Position numbers and translations under genes: made by a program. This document shows, one piece after another, positions 14,886 to 22,352 of a DNA stretch of 46,777 bases (the stretch's first letter is position 1; each line of letters begins with the position of its first letter). This DNA comes from Armatimonadota bacterium. GTDB lineage: Bacteria > Armatimonadota > JAAZEB01. Below the pieces are notes generated by a model. It searched no databases and was not told the origin of the DNA. It worked only from the letters and a program-made list of their open reading frames with translations. The stretch is taken from assembly GCA_012512265.1 (NCBI GenBank), contig JAAZEM010000143.1, forward strand, positions 1 to 46,777, in the 5' to 3' direction.

Positions 14886-15637
14886 GGGACTCTTGCCTCC
14901 TCTTTGCGCGGCGCGACGTACTCGTCGGCGATCAGGTGCTTCTCCAGCCAGACGTAGAGGATGGTGAAGAGGTATTTGCGCATCATCACCTTCAGGCGCA
15001 GCTTGGTGACGCCGGCGGTGCGCCCATACCAGGAGATTGGCACCGTGGCGATCCGGTAGCCGCGCACCAGCGGCTTGAGCGAGAGCTCGACGGTGATGTT
15101 GAAGTGGCTCGCCTGGATCGGCTCGATGGCGCGGATCACCTCGGTGCGGTAGGCTTTGAACGCGTTGGAGAGATCGTTGTGGTGCGTCCAGAAGAGGATG
15201 CGCATGAAGGTGTTCCCCAGCCGGTTTACCAGGAGCTTGAACCGGGGGTAATCGACCACGCGCCCGCTGCGGATGAAGCGCGAGCCGTAGACGCAATCAT
15301 ACCCCTCCTCCAGCTTGCGGTAGTAGGTGACCACGTCTGCCGGGTCGTCCGAGCCATCTCCCATGACGATGGCGCAGCAGTCGCCGCGCATGGCGGCCAG
15401 GCCGGCACGAATTGCCCGGCCAAAGCCAGGCTGGCTGGTGCGATGCAGCGGGCGAATCGTCGGCTCGCGCGCGGCGAGCTCGTCGAGGATCTCGCCGGTG
15501 CGATCGGTGCTGTTGTCGTCGACGGCGACGATCTCGTGGGGGATCCCGGCGTCATCGAGAGCGCGCACCAGATCGAGTAACACCTTCTCGATGCACTCCT
15601 CTTCGTTGTGGGCGGGTACCACGACCGATAAGAGCAT
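14882..15637 (-). CDS. Glycosyltransferase family 2 (dolichol/polyprenyl-phosphate mannosyltransferase-like)
   Basis: 251-residue GT-A fold enzyme. Signature blocks are SVVVPAHNEEECI at the N-terminus, VDDNSTDRTGEIL, IRAGLAAMRGD and MGDGSDDPADV (the acidic metal-binding region). ISWYGRTAGVTKLRL appears near the C-terminus, as in polyprenyl-phosphate sugar synthases. It has no long membrane anchor; the C-terminus has one amphipathic or hydrophobic stretch (MRKYLFTILYVWLEK). The likely role is loading a sugar onto a lipid carrier for surface glycan synthesis. The gene lies between a methyltransferase 81 bases upstream and a translationally coupled epimerase. Confidence 0.88.
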   Translation of the reverse strand: MLLSVVVPAHNEEECIEKVLLDLVRALDDAGIPHEIVAVDDNSTDRTGEILDELAAREPTIRPLHRTSQPGFGRAIRAGLAAMRGDCCAIVMGDGSDDPADVVTYYRKLEEGYDCVYGSRFIRSGRVVDYPRFKLLVNRLGNTFMRILFWTHHNDLSNAFKAYRTEVIRAIEPIQASHFNITVELSLKPLVRGYRIATVPISWYGRTAGVTKLRLKVMMRKYLFTILYVWLEKHLIADEYVAPRKEEARVP

Positions 15638-15718
15638 CCTCTGTTTTCCTGTTTCGTCACGCGCCTCGCCGGGCCGATTCTGTCGCCGGACGCCGGGGTC
15701 AGCCGCGTCCAGGCGCGC

Positions 15719-16408
15719 TCATCGCTCCGCGGCCAGGAAGAACTGCTTCCCAAGCACGCGGTGTGCGGGCGGGAAGCGCAGATAGAGTTCGACGAGCAGC
15801 GGGTGCTGGGGGATGCGGCTGAGGCGCGTGAGTGGCAGAAACCGCGGTCGGATCTCGCGCGTCGTGAAGCCGGCCAGCTCCACCGCCTCGCGCACGCTCC
15901 GGTCGGAGAGTGCGATGTGGTGGTCCAGAAAGTCCCAATACTCCCCCGGGGCGAAACGGATGTTGGGCCCCATCACCAGGAGCCTGCCGCCAGGGCGCAA
16001 CACCCTGCGGACCGCGCCCAGCGTCGCCATCAGGTCGGCCTTCGACGGCAGGTGTTCCAACACGTTGCTGGCAAAGGCGACGTCGGCGGTGGCCGGGGGC
16101 ACGCCTTCCAGCGTCCGGATATCGCACGCGACCACCTCCACGCCCGGCGCCGCGCACTCCCTGGTCTCCGGGTTGGTGTCTACCGCGATCCGCCGCGCCG
16201 CCCGGATGTGGTTGATGAACTCGCAGTGGCCGGCGCCCAGGTCTACCACCGTGGCGTCTTCCGGCACGTAGCGCTGGAAGAACCGGCGGCAGAGGACGCT
16301 CCAGATGGCGGCGTTGCGCCGGCGCGCGCTCTCGTCGAAGCGCACCTGATAGAGGCGGGCGCTCTCCTCGCCACTCAGGAATGTCTCCGGTCTCTCCCCA
16401 CTCTCCAC
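15719..16408 (-). CDS. Class I SAM-dependent methyltransferase
   Basis: 229-residue methyltransferase. Motif I is VVDLGAGHCEFINHI, with the acidic residue after strand 2 in RRIAVDTNPE. Motif II/post-I continues as VEVVACDIRTLE, then FASNVLEHLPSK and the VLRPGGRLLVMGPN block of motif III. This is the small-molecule / lipid-headgroup type fold; the substrate is not readable. It is first in the minus-strand trio with the glycosyltransferase and epimerase, so a methylated sugar or lipid-linked sugar is a reasonable guess. Confidence 0.85.
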   Translation of the reverse strand: MESGERPETFLSGEESARLYQVRFDESARRRNAAIWSVLCRRFFQRYVPEDATVVDLGAGHCEFINHIRAARRIAVDTNPETRECAAPGVEVVACDIRTLEGVPPATADVAFASNVLEHLPSKADLMATLGAVRRVLRPGGRLLVMGPNIRFAPGEYWDFLDHHIALSDRSVREAVELAGFTTREIRPRFLPLTRLSRIPQHPLLVELYLRFPPAHRVLGKQFFLAAER

Positions 16409-16539
16409 GGCTCTGCGCGGCCCTCCACCAGCATTCTACCATACAATCCGCCCGAAGGGAACCGCCGTGCGCTTGGGTTCCGAGGCAGGGAAGGCCCGGA
16501 CGCTTGCTTGCGGTCTCCTGCCCAGACGCCACCTTCGAT

Positions 16540-16790
16540 ACCACGGAGGAAGGGGACGGACACGGCTGGAGAGCGCCGGCCACATGTACGGGCATGAACA
16601 TGCACGCCGCGCGATCCGCGAAGGGCCGGTGTATCCCCGCGCGCGGAGCTCGAAGCTCCGCGCTGCTTCTCAGCAAAGCCCTTCGGGCTTCCCCTCCCGG
16701 CTCTTGCCATTCTGAGGTGCCCGGAAGTGTTGCCCAACCCAGCCCGGCAGGGCTTCGCACGCAAGCAGCGCGGTGCTTGAGCGCCGCACG
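16540..16790 (+). repeat. Dispersed palindromic repeat, copy R2
   Basis: Same orientation and modules as R1. CCTTCGATACCACGG starts it, the GCGCGGAGCT/AGCTCCGCGC hairpin is at 16641-16663, and a TTCGGGC-type inner stem follows. The outer arms CCGCGCTGCT (16658-16667) and AGCAGCGCGG (16764-16773) enclose CCCAGCCCGGCAGGGCTTCGC. It fills most of the 400-base gap 16409-16808; the rest shows no gene. Confidence 0.85.
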
Positions 16791-16808
16791 ATCTTGCCGG
16801 GCAAGTGG

Positions 16809-17726
16809 TTATGACGCCTGGGCCAGCTTCTCGGCGCGCGTCCGGCGCACGCGCGCCCAATACTCCTGGATCGGGAGCAGGTCAAACTCGGCGAGGATCT
16901 CGTCGACGTCTCGGTCGGTGCCCTGGTAGCCGATGACGAAGCGCGCCTCCGGCGTGTAGTATTCGAAGGTGAGCTTCGAGCCATACCGGGCGAGCATGTC
17001 ATCCATCTTGTGCCAGTTGAAGTCCATGTGCAGCTGGCGCTTGTTGGTGTTGACGCGGGCGGCGAGGAGCGTCTCGTAGGTGCTCAGCTTCAGTACCTGG
17101 CCGCCGGGGTCCACCAGCCGGCCTAGCTCGGTGCCGATGGCGCTCATCACGTGGCAGCCCAGGTCGATCGCCCACTCCTGAAGCTGGACGCCGCCCCGAT
17201 AGAGCGAGCAGAAGAAGAGGACGTCCGGCGGGTCGGCGCGCAGCTCGTCGCGGATTTCGATGAAGTTGAGGTCAAAGCAGATCGCCATGGAGACGCGCCC
17301 GAAGTCGGTCTCGAAGCGTGGACATGATGTGCCGGGGCGAACCCCCTTCTCCATTTCGCCGAGCGTCGGGAACATCTTGTCGTAGCGCCCGATCACCTCG
17401 CCGTCGCGCCCGATCAGGATCGCGGTGTTGTAGAGCCCAGTGGGCCGCGATTCGTAGCGGGGCCAGATCACGTAGAGATCCAGCTCCCTGCAAAGCGCCT
17501 GGATCGCCGGGAGGGTGCCGCCATCGTGTGGCTCGGCCGCCGCGTAGTGGTCGGGGGCGGCGATCTGCGGGTAAATCTCCGGGAAGGCGACGATCTCCGC
17601 GCCCATGTTTTTCGCCCGGCGCAGCCACCGGTCGGTCTCTTTGAGGAATGCCTCGCGCGCGTCGGGCGTGTGGCACCCGTATGGTGGGCGGTGTGAAATG
17701 CTGGCCAGCGTCACTTCTCTGCGCAT
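16809..17726 (-). CDS. Carbon-nitrogen hydrolase (nitrilase superfamily)
   Basis: 305-residue amidohydrolase of the nitrilase fold. The catalytic Glu-Lys-Cys triad is visible: Glu50 (VAFPEIYPQ), Lys117 (YDKMFPTLGE) and Cys150 (SMAICFDLNFIE). The family cleaves amide-like C-N bonds, with members such as beta-ureidopropionase and carbamoylputrescine amidase. The ATG at 17724-17726 has GAGGGAGA just upstream; a start nine codons earlier is less likely. It lies 137 bases downstream of the class-III aminotransferase on the same strand, which could form a two-step route that releases and then transaminates an amine. The exact substrate is not known. Confidence 0.88.
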   Translation of the reverse strand: MRREVTLASISHRPPYGCHTPDAREAFLKETDRWLRRAKNMGAEIVAFPEIYPQIAAPDHYAAAEPHDGGTLPAIQALCRELDLYVIWPRYESRPTGLYNTAILIGRDGEVIGRYDKMFPTLGEMEKGVRPGTSCPRFETDFGRVSMAICFDLNFIEIRDELRADPPDVLFFCSLYRGGVQLQEWAIDLGCHVMSAIGTELGRLVDPGGQVLKLSTYETLLAARVNTNKRQLHMDFNWHKMDDMLARYGSKLTFEYYTPEARFVIGYQGTDRDVDEILAEFDLLPIQEYWARVRRTRAEKLAQAS

Positions 17727-17863
17727 CCGTGTCTCCCTCGTGCCGGGCTTCACCGCCCGGCATCACAGGGCCTATTCCATGCGCGTGTTGGCGGCTCCTG
17801 CATCGCGCGAGAGGGACGAGCGGCGCCGGCCGCACGGGCGTCTATGCTGCCGGCGCGCCGCGA

Positions 17864-19231
17864 TCAATAGCCGAACTCCGCCTCGACCTCGCCAATCGCC
17901 TCCTCGATGAGATCCATCCCCTTCGCGGCGGTTTCGACATCCATCACGATGGGGGGTGACATGCGCAGAATGTGCCCTGCCGGCACCCAGGCGAGACCCT
18001 TGCGGAAGGCATACTGGTAGACCTTCTTGCCCGCCTCTACAAAAGGCTCCTTCGTCCCGCGGTCTTTCACCAGCTCCACGCCAAGGAGGCACCCCTTGCC
18101 GCGCACGTCGCCGACGATCGGGTGGGCCTCCTTGATCGCGGCCAGGCGTTGCTCGAAGTAGGCGCCCAGCTTTCGCGCGTTTTCCAGAAGCCCTTCCTCC
18201 TCGATCACCTCGATGCTCGCCAGCGCGGCGGCGCAGGCCATTGGGTTGCCGCCATAGCTGGTGGACGCGGAGATCTTGTTGATGCTCTCCTTGTAGCGCT
18301 CGGAGACGAGCATCGCCGTGACCGGGAAGCCGTTGCCAAACCCCTTGCCGAGGGTGACTACGTCGGGGCGCGTATCCCAGTGTTCCATGGCGAAGTAGGT
18401 GCCGGTGCGCCCCATGCCGGTGAGCACCTCGTCAGCGACCAGCAGGATACCGCGCTCGTCGCAGAAGCGGCGCAGCTTGGGGAAGAAGTCGTCCGGCGGG
18501 AAGATGGAGCCGGCCCAGCCCTGCACCGGCTCCAGCACGAACGCGGCGACGTTCCCGGTGGTGGCGTTGGTGATGAAGTCGTCGAAGAACTGGATGTAGG
18601 CGTCGGTGTCGATGGAGCCGTCCGGCTTCTTGAAGAGCGGGCGGTAGGGGTCGGGCCGCGGCACCAGGTAGAAGCCCTGCGCCCGCCCGGCGCCGTTGGT
18701 GGGGTTCATCTTCGCCAGGCTCACCGCGTGCCCCGTCTTGCCGTGGAAATCCATGTAGCACGAGAGGAACTCGGTTTTGCCGGTCGCCGCCCGGCAGACG
18801 CGCAGCGCCGCCTCCACCGCCGTGGTCCCGCTGTCATACAGCTGCATCCCGGTCAGGTCCCACGGCTGGATGGCGGCGATCTTCTCCAGGAGCGCCACCT
18901 TCACCGGGGTGTTGAAGTCGTGGCAGTTCATCAGCGTCTTCGCGTAGTGGGCGACCGCCTCGCTCACCTTCGGGTGGCAGTGGCCTAGCGTAGTGACGTA
19001 GATCCCGCTGGAGAAGTCGAGATAGACGTTGCCATCGACATCGGTCAGCGTCACCCCGTAGCCCTTCTCAAAGACGACCGGGAAGAGCGTAACCTGGCTG
19101 GAATAGCCGATCATGTACTGCATCCCCCGGGCGTTGTACTCCTGCGACTTCGGGCCCGGCACCGTCTCCGTGACGATGCGTGGCACACTCCCCGGCTCCA
19201 CGTAGGCCCACGAGCGATCTCTGCCAGCCAT
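17864..19231 (-). CDS. Class-III pyridoxal-phosphate aminotransferase
   Basis: 455-residue omega-type aminotransferase. PLP contacts are Asp267 in GILLVADEVLTGMGRTG and the Schiff-base Lys296 in VTLGKGFGNGFPVTAM. A DSGTTAVEAALR block binds the phosphate, and the C-terminal ILRMSPPIVMDVE is typical. Such enzymes transfer amino groups from gamma-aminobutyrate, beta-alanine or similar compounds; the exact donor is not readable. The ATG at 19229-19231 has an AGGAGG 6 bases upstream. It is transcribed divergently from the DeoR-type regulator and has its own near-consensus promoter, so it is probably the regulator's target. Confidence 0.92.
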   Translation of the reverse strand: MAGRDRSWAYVEPGSVPRIVTETVPGPKSQEYNARGMQYMIGYSSQVTLFPVVFEKGYGVTLTDVDGNVYLDFSSGIYVTTLGHCHPKVSEAVAHYAKTLMNCHDFNTPVKVALLEKIAAIQPWDLTGMQLYDSGTTAVEAALRVCRAATGKTEFLSCYMDFHGKTGHAVSLAKMNPTNGAGRAQGFYLVPRPDPYRPLFKKPDGSIDTDAYIQFFDDFITNATTGNVAAFVLEPVQGWAGSIFPPDDFFPKLRRFCDERGILLVADEVLTGMGRTGTYFAMEHWDTRPDVVTLGKGFGNGFPVTAMLVSERYKESINKISASTSYGGNPMACAAALASIEVIEEEGLLENARKLGAYFEQRLAAIKEAHPIVGDVRGKGCLLGVELVKDRGTKEPFVEAGKKVYQYAFRKGLAWVPAGHILRMSPPIVMDVETAAKGMDLIEEAIGEVEAEFGY

Positions 19232-19271
19232 GGCGTACCTCCTGTTCGAGATTGTGCGAATGTGTGCGTTC

Positions 19272-19300
19272 ATGATAGCACCCCATCGGATGGTTGTCAA
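19272..19300 (-). promoter_or_regulatory. Promoter of the aminotransferase operon
   Basis: On the minus strand, TTGACA (19300-19295) and TATCAT (19277-19272) are separated by 17 bases, a near-consensus sigma70-type promoter. A TTCG...CGAA imperfect inverted repeat at 19243-19260, just downstream, shares TGTTCG with the operator at 19375-19391 and may be a second, weaker repressor site. Confidence 0.75.
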
Positions 19301-19344
19301 GCGTACGCGGGCCATGTGGTGCTGAAAATGCGTTGAGCCTACTC

Positions 19345-19373
19345 TTGACGCCCTTGGCTACCCACGGTATAAT
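19345..19373 (+). promoter_or_regulatory. Consensus sigma70-type promoter of the DeoR-family gene
   Basis: TTGACG (19345-19350) and a perfect TATAAT (19368-19373) are separated by 17 bases. The start site would be near 19380, within the palindrome at 19375-19391, so the gene is likely autoregulated. It is divergent from the promoter at 19272-19300. Confidence 0.85.
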
Positions 19374-19374
19374 G

Positions 19375-19391
19375 GTGTTCGAAACGAACAC
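19375..19391. promoter_or_regulatory. Palindromic operator for the DeoR-family repressor
   Basis: GTGTTCG-AAA-CGAACAC is a perfect 7-bp inverted repeat with a 3-base centre. It overlaps the predicted start site of the regulator. Its core TGTTCG...CGAACA is the same as the half-site of the GlpR-type operator of the DeoR family, which supports binding by the adjacent gene product. Confidence 0.7.
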
Positions 19392-19404
19392 AACGGGAGA
19401 CGGG

Positions 19405-20169
19405 ATGAACGAGCGGCAGGAGGGGATCCTCGCGAGCATCCGGCAGGGGCAGCGGGTGCGGGTCCGCGAGTTGGCGGAGCGCTTCGGCGTGTCGGAGATG
19501 ACAATCCGGCGTGATCTGGTGGCATTGGAGGCACAAGGGCTGCTCATCCGGACGCACGGCGGGGGCGCGCCGGTGTCGCGATTGCGCGCGCCGGATGGAG
19601 CGCTCACGCCCGCCTCGCCGGAGAAAGTGGCCATTGGCCGGGCCGCGGCAGCACTCGCCGCGCCGGGGGAGACGGTGATGGTGGATGCCGGGACGACGGC
19701 GCTCCAGGTTGCCCGGCACCTCCCGCGCGACGCGGGCCTCATCGTCGTGACCACCTCGCTCCTGGTCGCCCAGGAGCTCTACGGCGCCGGGCCGCGCCTC
19801 CTACTCCTGGGCGGCTTCCTGCGCGATGATTTCCCGGGCGTCTACGGTCCCCTCACCGAGACCGCGCTTGCCAGCCTGCGCGTGGATATCCTCTTCATCG
19901 GGTGCGATGGCGCCAGCGCGGAAGAGGGGTTCTACACCGCCGACCTCCACCTCCTCAGCCTCGAGCGGGCGATGATCGCCGCCGCCGCTCGCGTCGTTCT
20001 GGTGACCGAGAGCGCGAAGTTTGGCCGGCGTGCCCTGGCGCGCTTCGCCACCCCCGACCAGGTGCACACCCTCGTGACTGATACCGGCCTGGTGCCCCGG
20101 GACCGTGAGCGGCTGGAAGAGCAGGGGGTGCGCCTGCTCCTGACCGGTTCCCTGCGCGGGCGCGAGTGA
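19405..20169 (+). CDS. DeoR/GlpR-family transcriptional repressor
   Basis: 254-residue repressor. The N-terminal winged helix-turn-helix (about 19-40: RVRELAERFGVSEMTIRRDL, then EAQGLLIRTHGG) is the standard DeoR signature. The remainder is the sugar-phosphate-isomerase-like sensor domain: VMVDAGTTALQVARHLP, DILFIGCDGASAEEGFYTAD and VLVTESAKFGRRALARF. DeoR proteins usually sense phosphorylated sugars, so its pairing with an aminotransferase and an amidohydrolase is unusual but not unique. The ATG follows a GGGAG. It probably represses its own promoter and that of the divergent aminotransferase (inference from operator position). Confidence 0.93.
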   Translation: MNERQEGILASIRQGQRVRVRELAERFGVSEMTIRRDLVALEAQGLLIRTHGGGAPVSRLRAPDGALTPASPEKVAIGRAAAALAAPGETVMVDAGTTALQVARHLPRDAGLIVVTTSLLVAQELYGAGPRLLLLGGFLRDDFPGVYGPLTETALASLRVDILFIGCDGASAEEGFYTADLHLLSLERAMIAAAARVVLVTESAKFGRRALARFATPDQVHTLVTDTGLVPRDRERLEEQGVRLLLTGSLRGRE

Positions 20170-20191
20170 TCCGCGCCTGGGTCCTGCCGGG

Positions 20192-21202
20192 CTATCCCCC
20201 ACCGAAAGTCTGGCGGTTGGCCCGGGCGTAGTAGCCCTCGCTCCCCAGCTCCACGAAGACGGTGATCGCGGAGAGATAATCGTCGATGATCTCCCACTCG
20301 GTGGGGAGAGGCATGAAGCTCATCCGCCCGAGGAAGCCCTGCCGGCCCTCAAACGCCATCCACATCAGCTTCGCGTGCCTGTGGAAGAGTGTGGAGTTGA
20401 AGTGGAACTCCGGGGCGACCGGCGGGTCACCATCGCCGTGCAGCTTGCCGAGCGGCCGGCCCTTGCTGGCAAACAGCTTCTCGGCCCGGCGCTGCCATTC
20501 TCGCATGATCGGCCAGTAGGGTGCCGGGTGCGTGCGCGCCTGGAAAGCGAAGTTGTAGCCGCAGGCGTGCAGGTCGAGGATCGCCTCGATGCCCCGGCCC
20601 TTCACGAACTCCAGGAGCGACTGCACCTCCACCGCCTCGCTATGGTCCGGCGAGAGCCGGCGGTTGATTGCCCACCCCGCGCCGTTGAACTGCCCGCCGA
20701 TGAAGAGGCACTTCTCCGGGTCGAAGTAGTAGCACGGCTCACTGCTGTCCGCGTCGTAGGGCACCAGGCTCCCATCCAGCTGTAGCCCGGAGGCGTAGAT
20801 CGTGCATGTGTCTAGGCCCTGCGCATAGAAAGTGTCCGGGCAGATGGCGCGCCCATCCGGGTTGAGCATCGGGCAGATGTAGAGGTGCGTCTTCTGGATG
20901 AGCGCGAGGAGGGTGGGGTGCTCCTTGCCAGCCAGGTCGCGCCCCGTCTCCAGCAGGTGGATCAGGTTCATCGCCGCGGCGACCGTTCCGGGCTCGTGCC
21001 CGTGGGTGCCACCAATGACGAGCAGCGTCGAGGCGGCATGGGGCACAGCATACTCCAACACGCGCACCGGCCGGACGTGCGTCGAGTAGCCGGCGATGTG
21101 CATCCGGCCCCGGACCACCTGGGTCGTCAGGTAGCGTTCGACGGCATCCACGTTCGCCAGCCAGAATTCCGGCGCCTTGATCTGGGGGATCGGTATCTTC
21201 AC
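20192..21202 (-). CDS. M14-family zinc carboxypeptidase-like protein
   Basis: 336-residue metallopeptidase of the M14 family. Zinc ligands are visible: His67 and Glu70 in GGTHGHEPG and His212 in ILDLHACGYN. A LNPDGR segment sits between them, as in M14 enzymes, and FVELGSEG near the C-terminus is a candidate for the catalytic Glu. The reaction would be removal of a C-terminal residue from a peptide or peptide-sugar conjugate. There is no signal peptide, so it probably acts in the cytoplasm. Its ATG overlaps the TGA of the upstream M14 gene by 4 bases (ATGA), so the two are translationally coupled. Confidence 0.85.
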   Translation of the reverse strand: MKIPIPQIKAPEFWLANVDAVERYLTTQVVRGRMHIAGYSTHVRPVRVLEYAVPHAASTLLVIGGTHGHEPGTVAAAMNLIHLLETGRDLAGKEHPTLLALIQKTHLYICPMLNPDGRAICPDTFYAQGLDTCTIYASGLQLDGSLVPYDADSSEPCYYFDPEKCLFIGGQFNGAGWAINRRLSPDHSEAVEVQSLLEFVKGRGIEAILDLHACGYNFAFQARTHPAPYWPIMREWQRRAEKLFASKGRPLGKLHGDGDPPVAPEFHFNSTLFHRHAKLMWMAFEGRQGFLGRMSFMPLPTEWEIIDDYLSAITVFVELGSEGYYARANRQTFGGG

Positions 21203-22335
21203 GGCTGTTCCCTCCCATCCTGGGCATCGAGCCAGCGGCGCATTGTCCGGGCGAGATCCTGCCCGAAGAGGCGCGCGCTCTCCGGGGTGACCGGTGCTCC
21301 CAGCACGTTGGCATAGGGGATCTCAATCGACATCGCCGCCCAGATGCCAGGGAGACCCGCGGCCCAGCGCGCGCAGCTCATTCCTTGATGGTAGTTGGCC
21401 GCTGTGTTCCAGCGCTGCCCGAAGGGCAGATTCCCCTCGACCCGGTAGGGGAGCGGTCCGGTCTGGATCTGCTCCAGCAGCCGGGCGAAGCCAAGCACGT
21501 GCTGCCAGTTCTCCTGGTTCTCGGAGCCGACGAAGTAGATATGCTCGTTATACTCGCCGCGGATCCAGGGGCAGTGCAGGTCCAGCGTGAACCGCAGCCG
21601 GCCCTCGGCCCATCGCGGCACGAGCTCTTTGATCGCGCGCGTGGTGGGGTAGAGGCTATCCGGGCCGTAGTCGCGGTTGTGGTCACGCGGGAAGCGGTTC
21701 TTTCCCTGGTCGCCGTCCTCCACGCCATCCTTATCGACGAATGGCACGACGAGGAACTCGACGTGCTCGCGCAGCCACTGCCCGTCCTCCGTATCCGAGA
21801 GGATGGTGGTGAGGATTCCCTCCAGGGCGTAGCTCGCCATCATCTCGCAGCAGTGGTGCCGGCAGGTGAGGAGCGCCTTGTGTGGCGCTTTGCCGTCCAG
21901 CCGTCCCACGTGGAGCAGCTCCACCTCCCGGCCCTTGGGCGTGCGGCAGAGGACGTCGCGCCTAAGCGTAGGGTTGCCCTCGTGCTGGCGCAGGAACGCG
22001 TCTAGGTGAGCCTGGACGTAGGGCATCGCGAGGCCGAAGCGCACCTCATCGGCATCGGCAGGGAAGGTGTAGCGGAACGATGAGCCGCGCACCGCGTCCG
22101 AGCCGAGCCAGCACCAGGTCTGGCCGCCGTCGGTGCTCACGGCCGGACCGCGCACGCCAATCACGTTGCTTTGGGTGAACTCGAAGGTGAGAGTGCGCCC
22201 GGCTGCCCCGCGCACCCGGAAATACCAGTAAAACCAGTCGCCCCGCGTGTCGCGCAGGTCCTGGCGCACGCGAACCGTGTTTCCCTCTATGCCTTCCACG
22301 AGGATATTTCCGCCTGGGAAGTCGCAATCGATCAT
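21199..22335 (-). CDS. M14-family carboxypeptidase with N-terminal beta-sandwich (cytosolic-carboxypeptidase-like)
   Basis: 378 residues. The first 120 match the beta-sandwich found before M14 domains of the cytosolic-carboxypeptidase type (DCDFPGGNILVEGI, GDWFYWYFRVRGAAGRTL, GPAVSTDGGQTWCWLG). The peptidase domain follows with a zinc-ligand block RHHCCEMM (an HxxE form with two Cys between), NRDYGPDS and LDLHCPW, and MSIEIPYAN as a candidate catalytic-Glu region. The gene overlaps the next M14 gene (ATGA) and lies tightly after the heparinase. A GTG at 22354-22356 overlaps the heparinase stop and is an alternative start; I chose the ATG at 22333-22335, preceded by AAGGGAG. No signal peptide is seen. 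Confidence 0.82.
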   Translation of the reverse strand: MIDCDFPGGNILVEGIEGNTVRVRQDLRDTRGDWFYWYFRVRGAAGRTLTFEFTQSNVIGVRGPAVSTDGGQTWCWLGSDAVRGSSFRYTFPADADEVRFGLAMPYVQAHLDAFLRQHEGNPTLRRDVLCRTPKGREVELLHVGRLDGKAPHKALLTCRHHCCEMMASYALEGILTTILSDTEDGQWLREHVEFLVVPFVDKDGVEDGDQGKNRFPRDHNRDYGPDSLYPTTRAIKELVPRWAEGRLRFTLDLHCPWIRGEYNEHIYFVGSENQENWQHVLGFARLLEQIQTGPLPYRVEGNLPFGQRWNTAANYHQGMSCARWAAGLPGIWAAMSIEIPYANVLGAPVTPESARLFGQDLARTMRRWLDAQDGREQP

Positions 22336-22352
22336 CGGATCTGGATCTCCCT

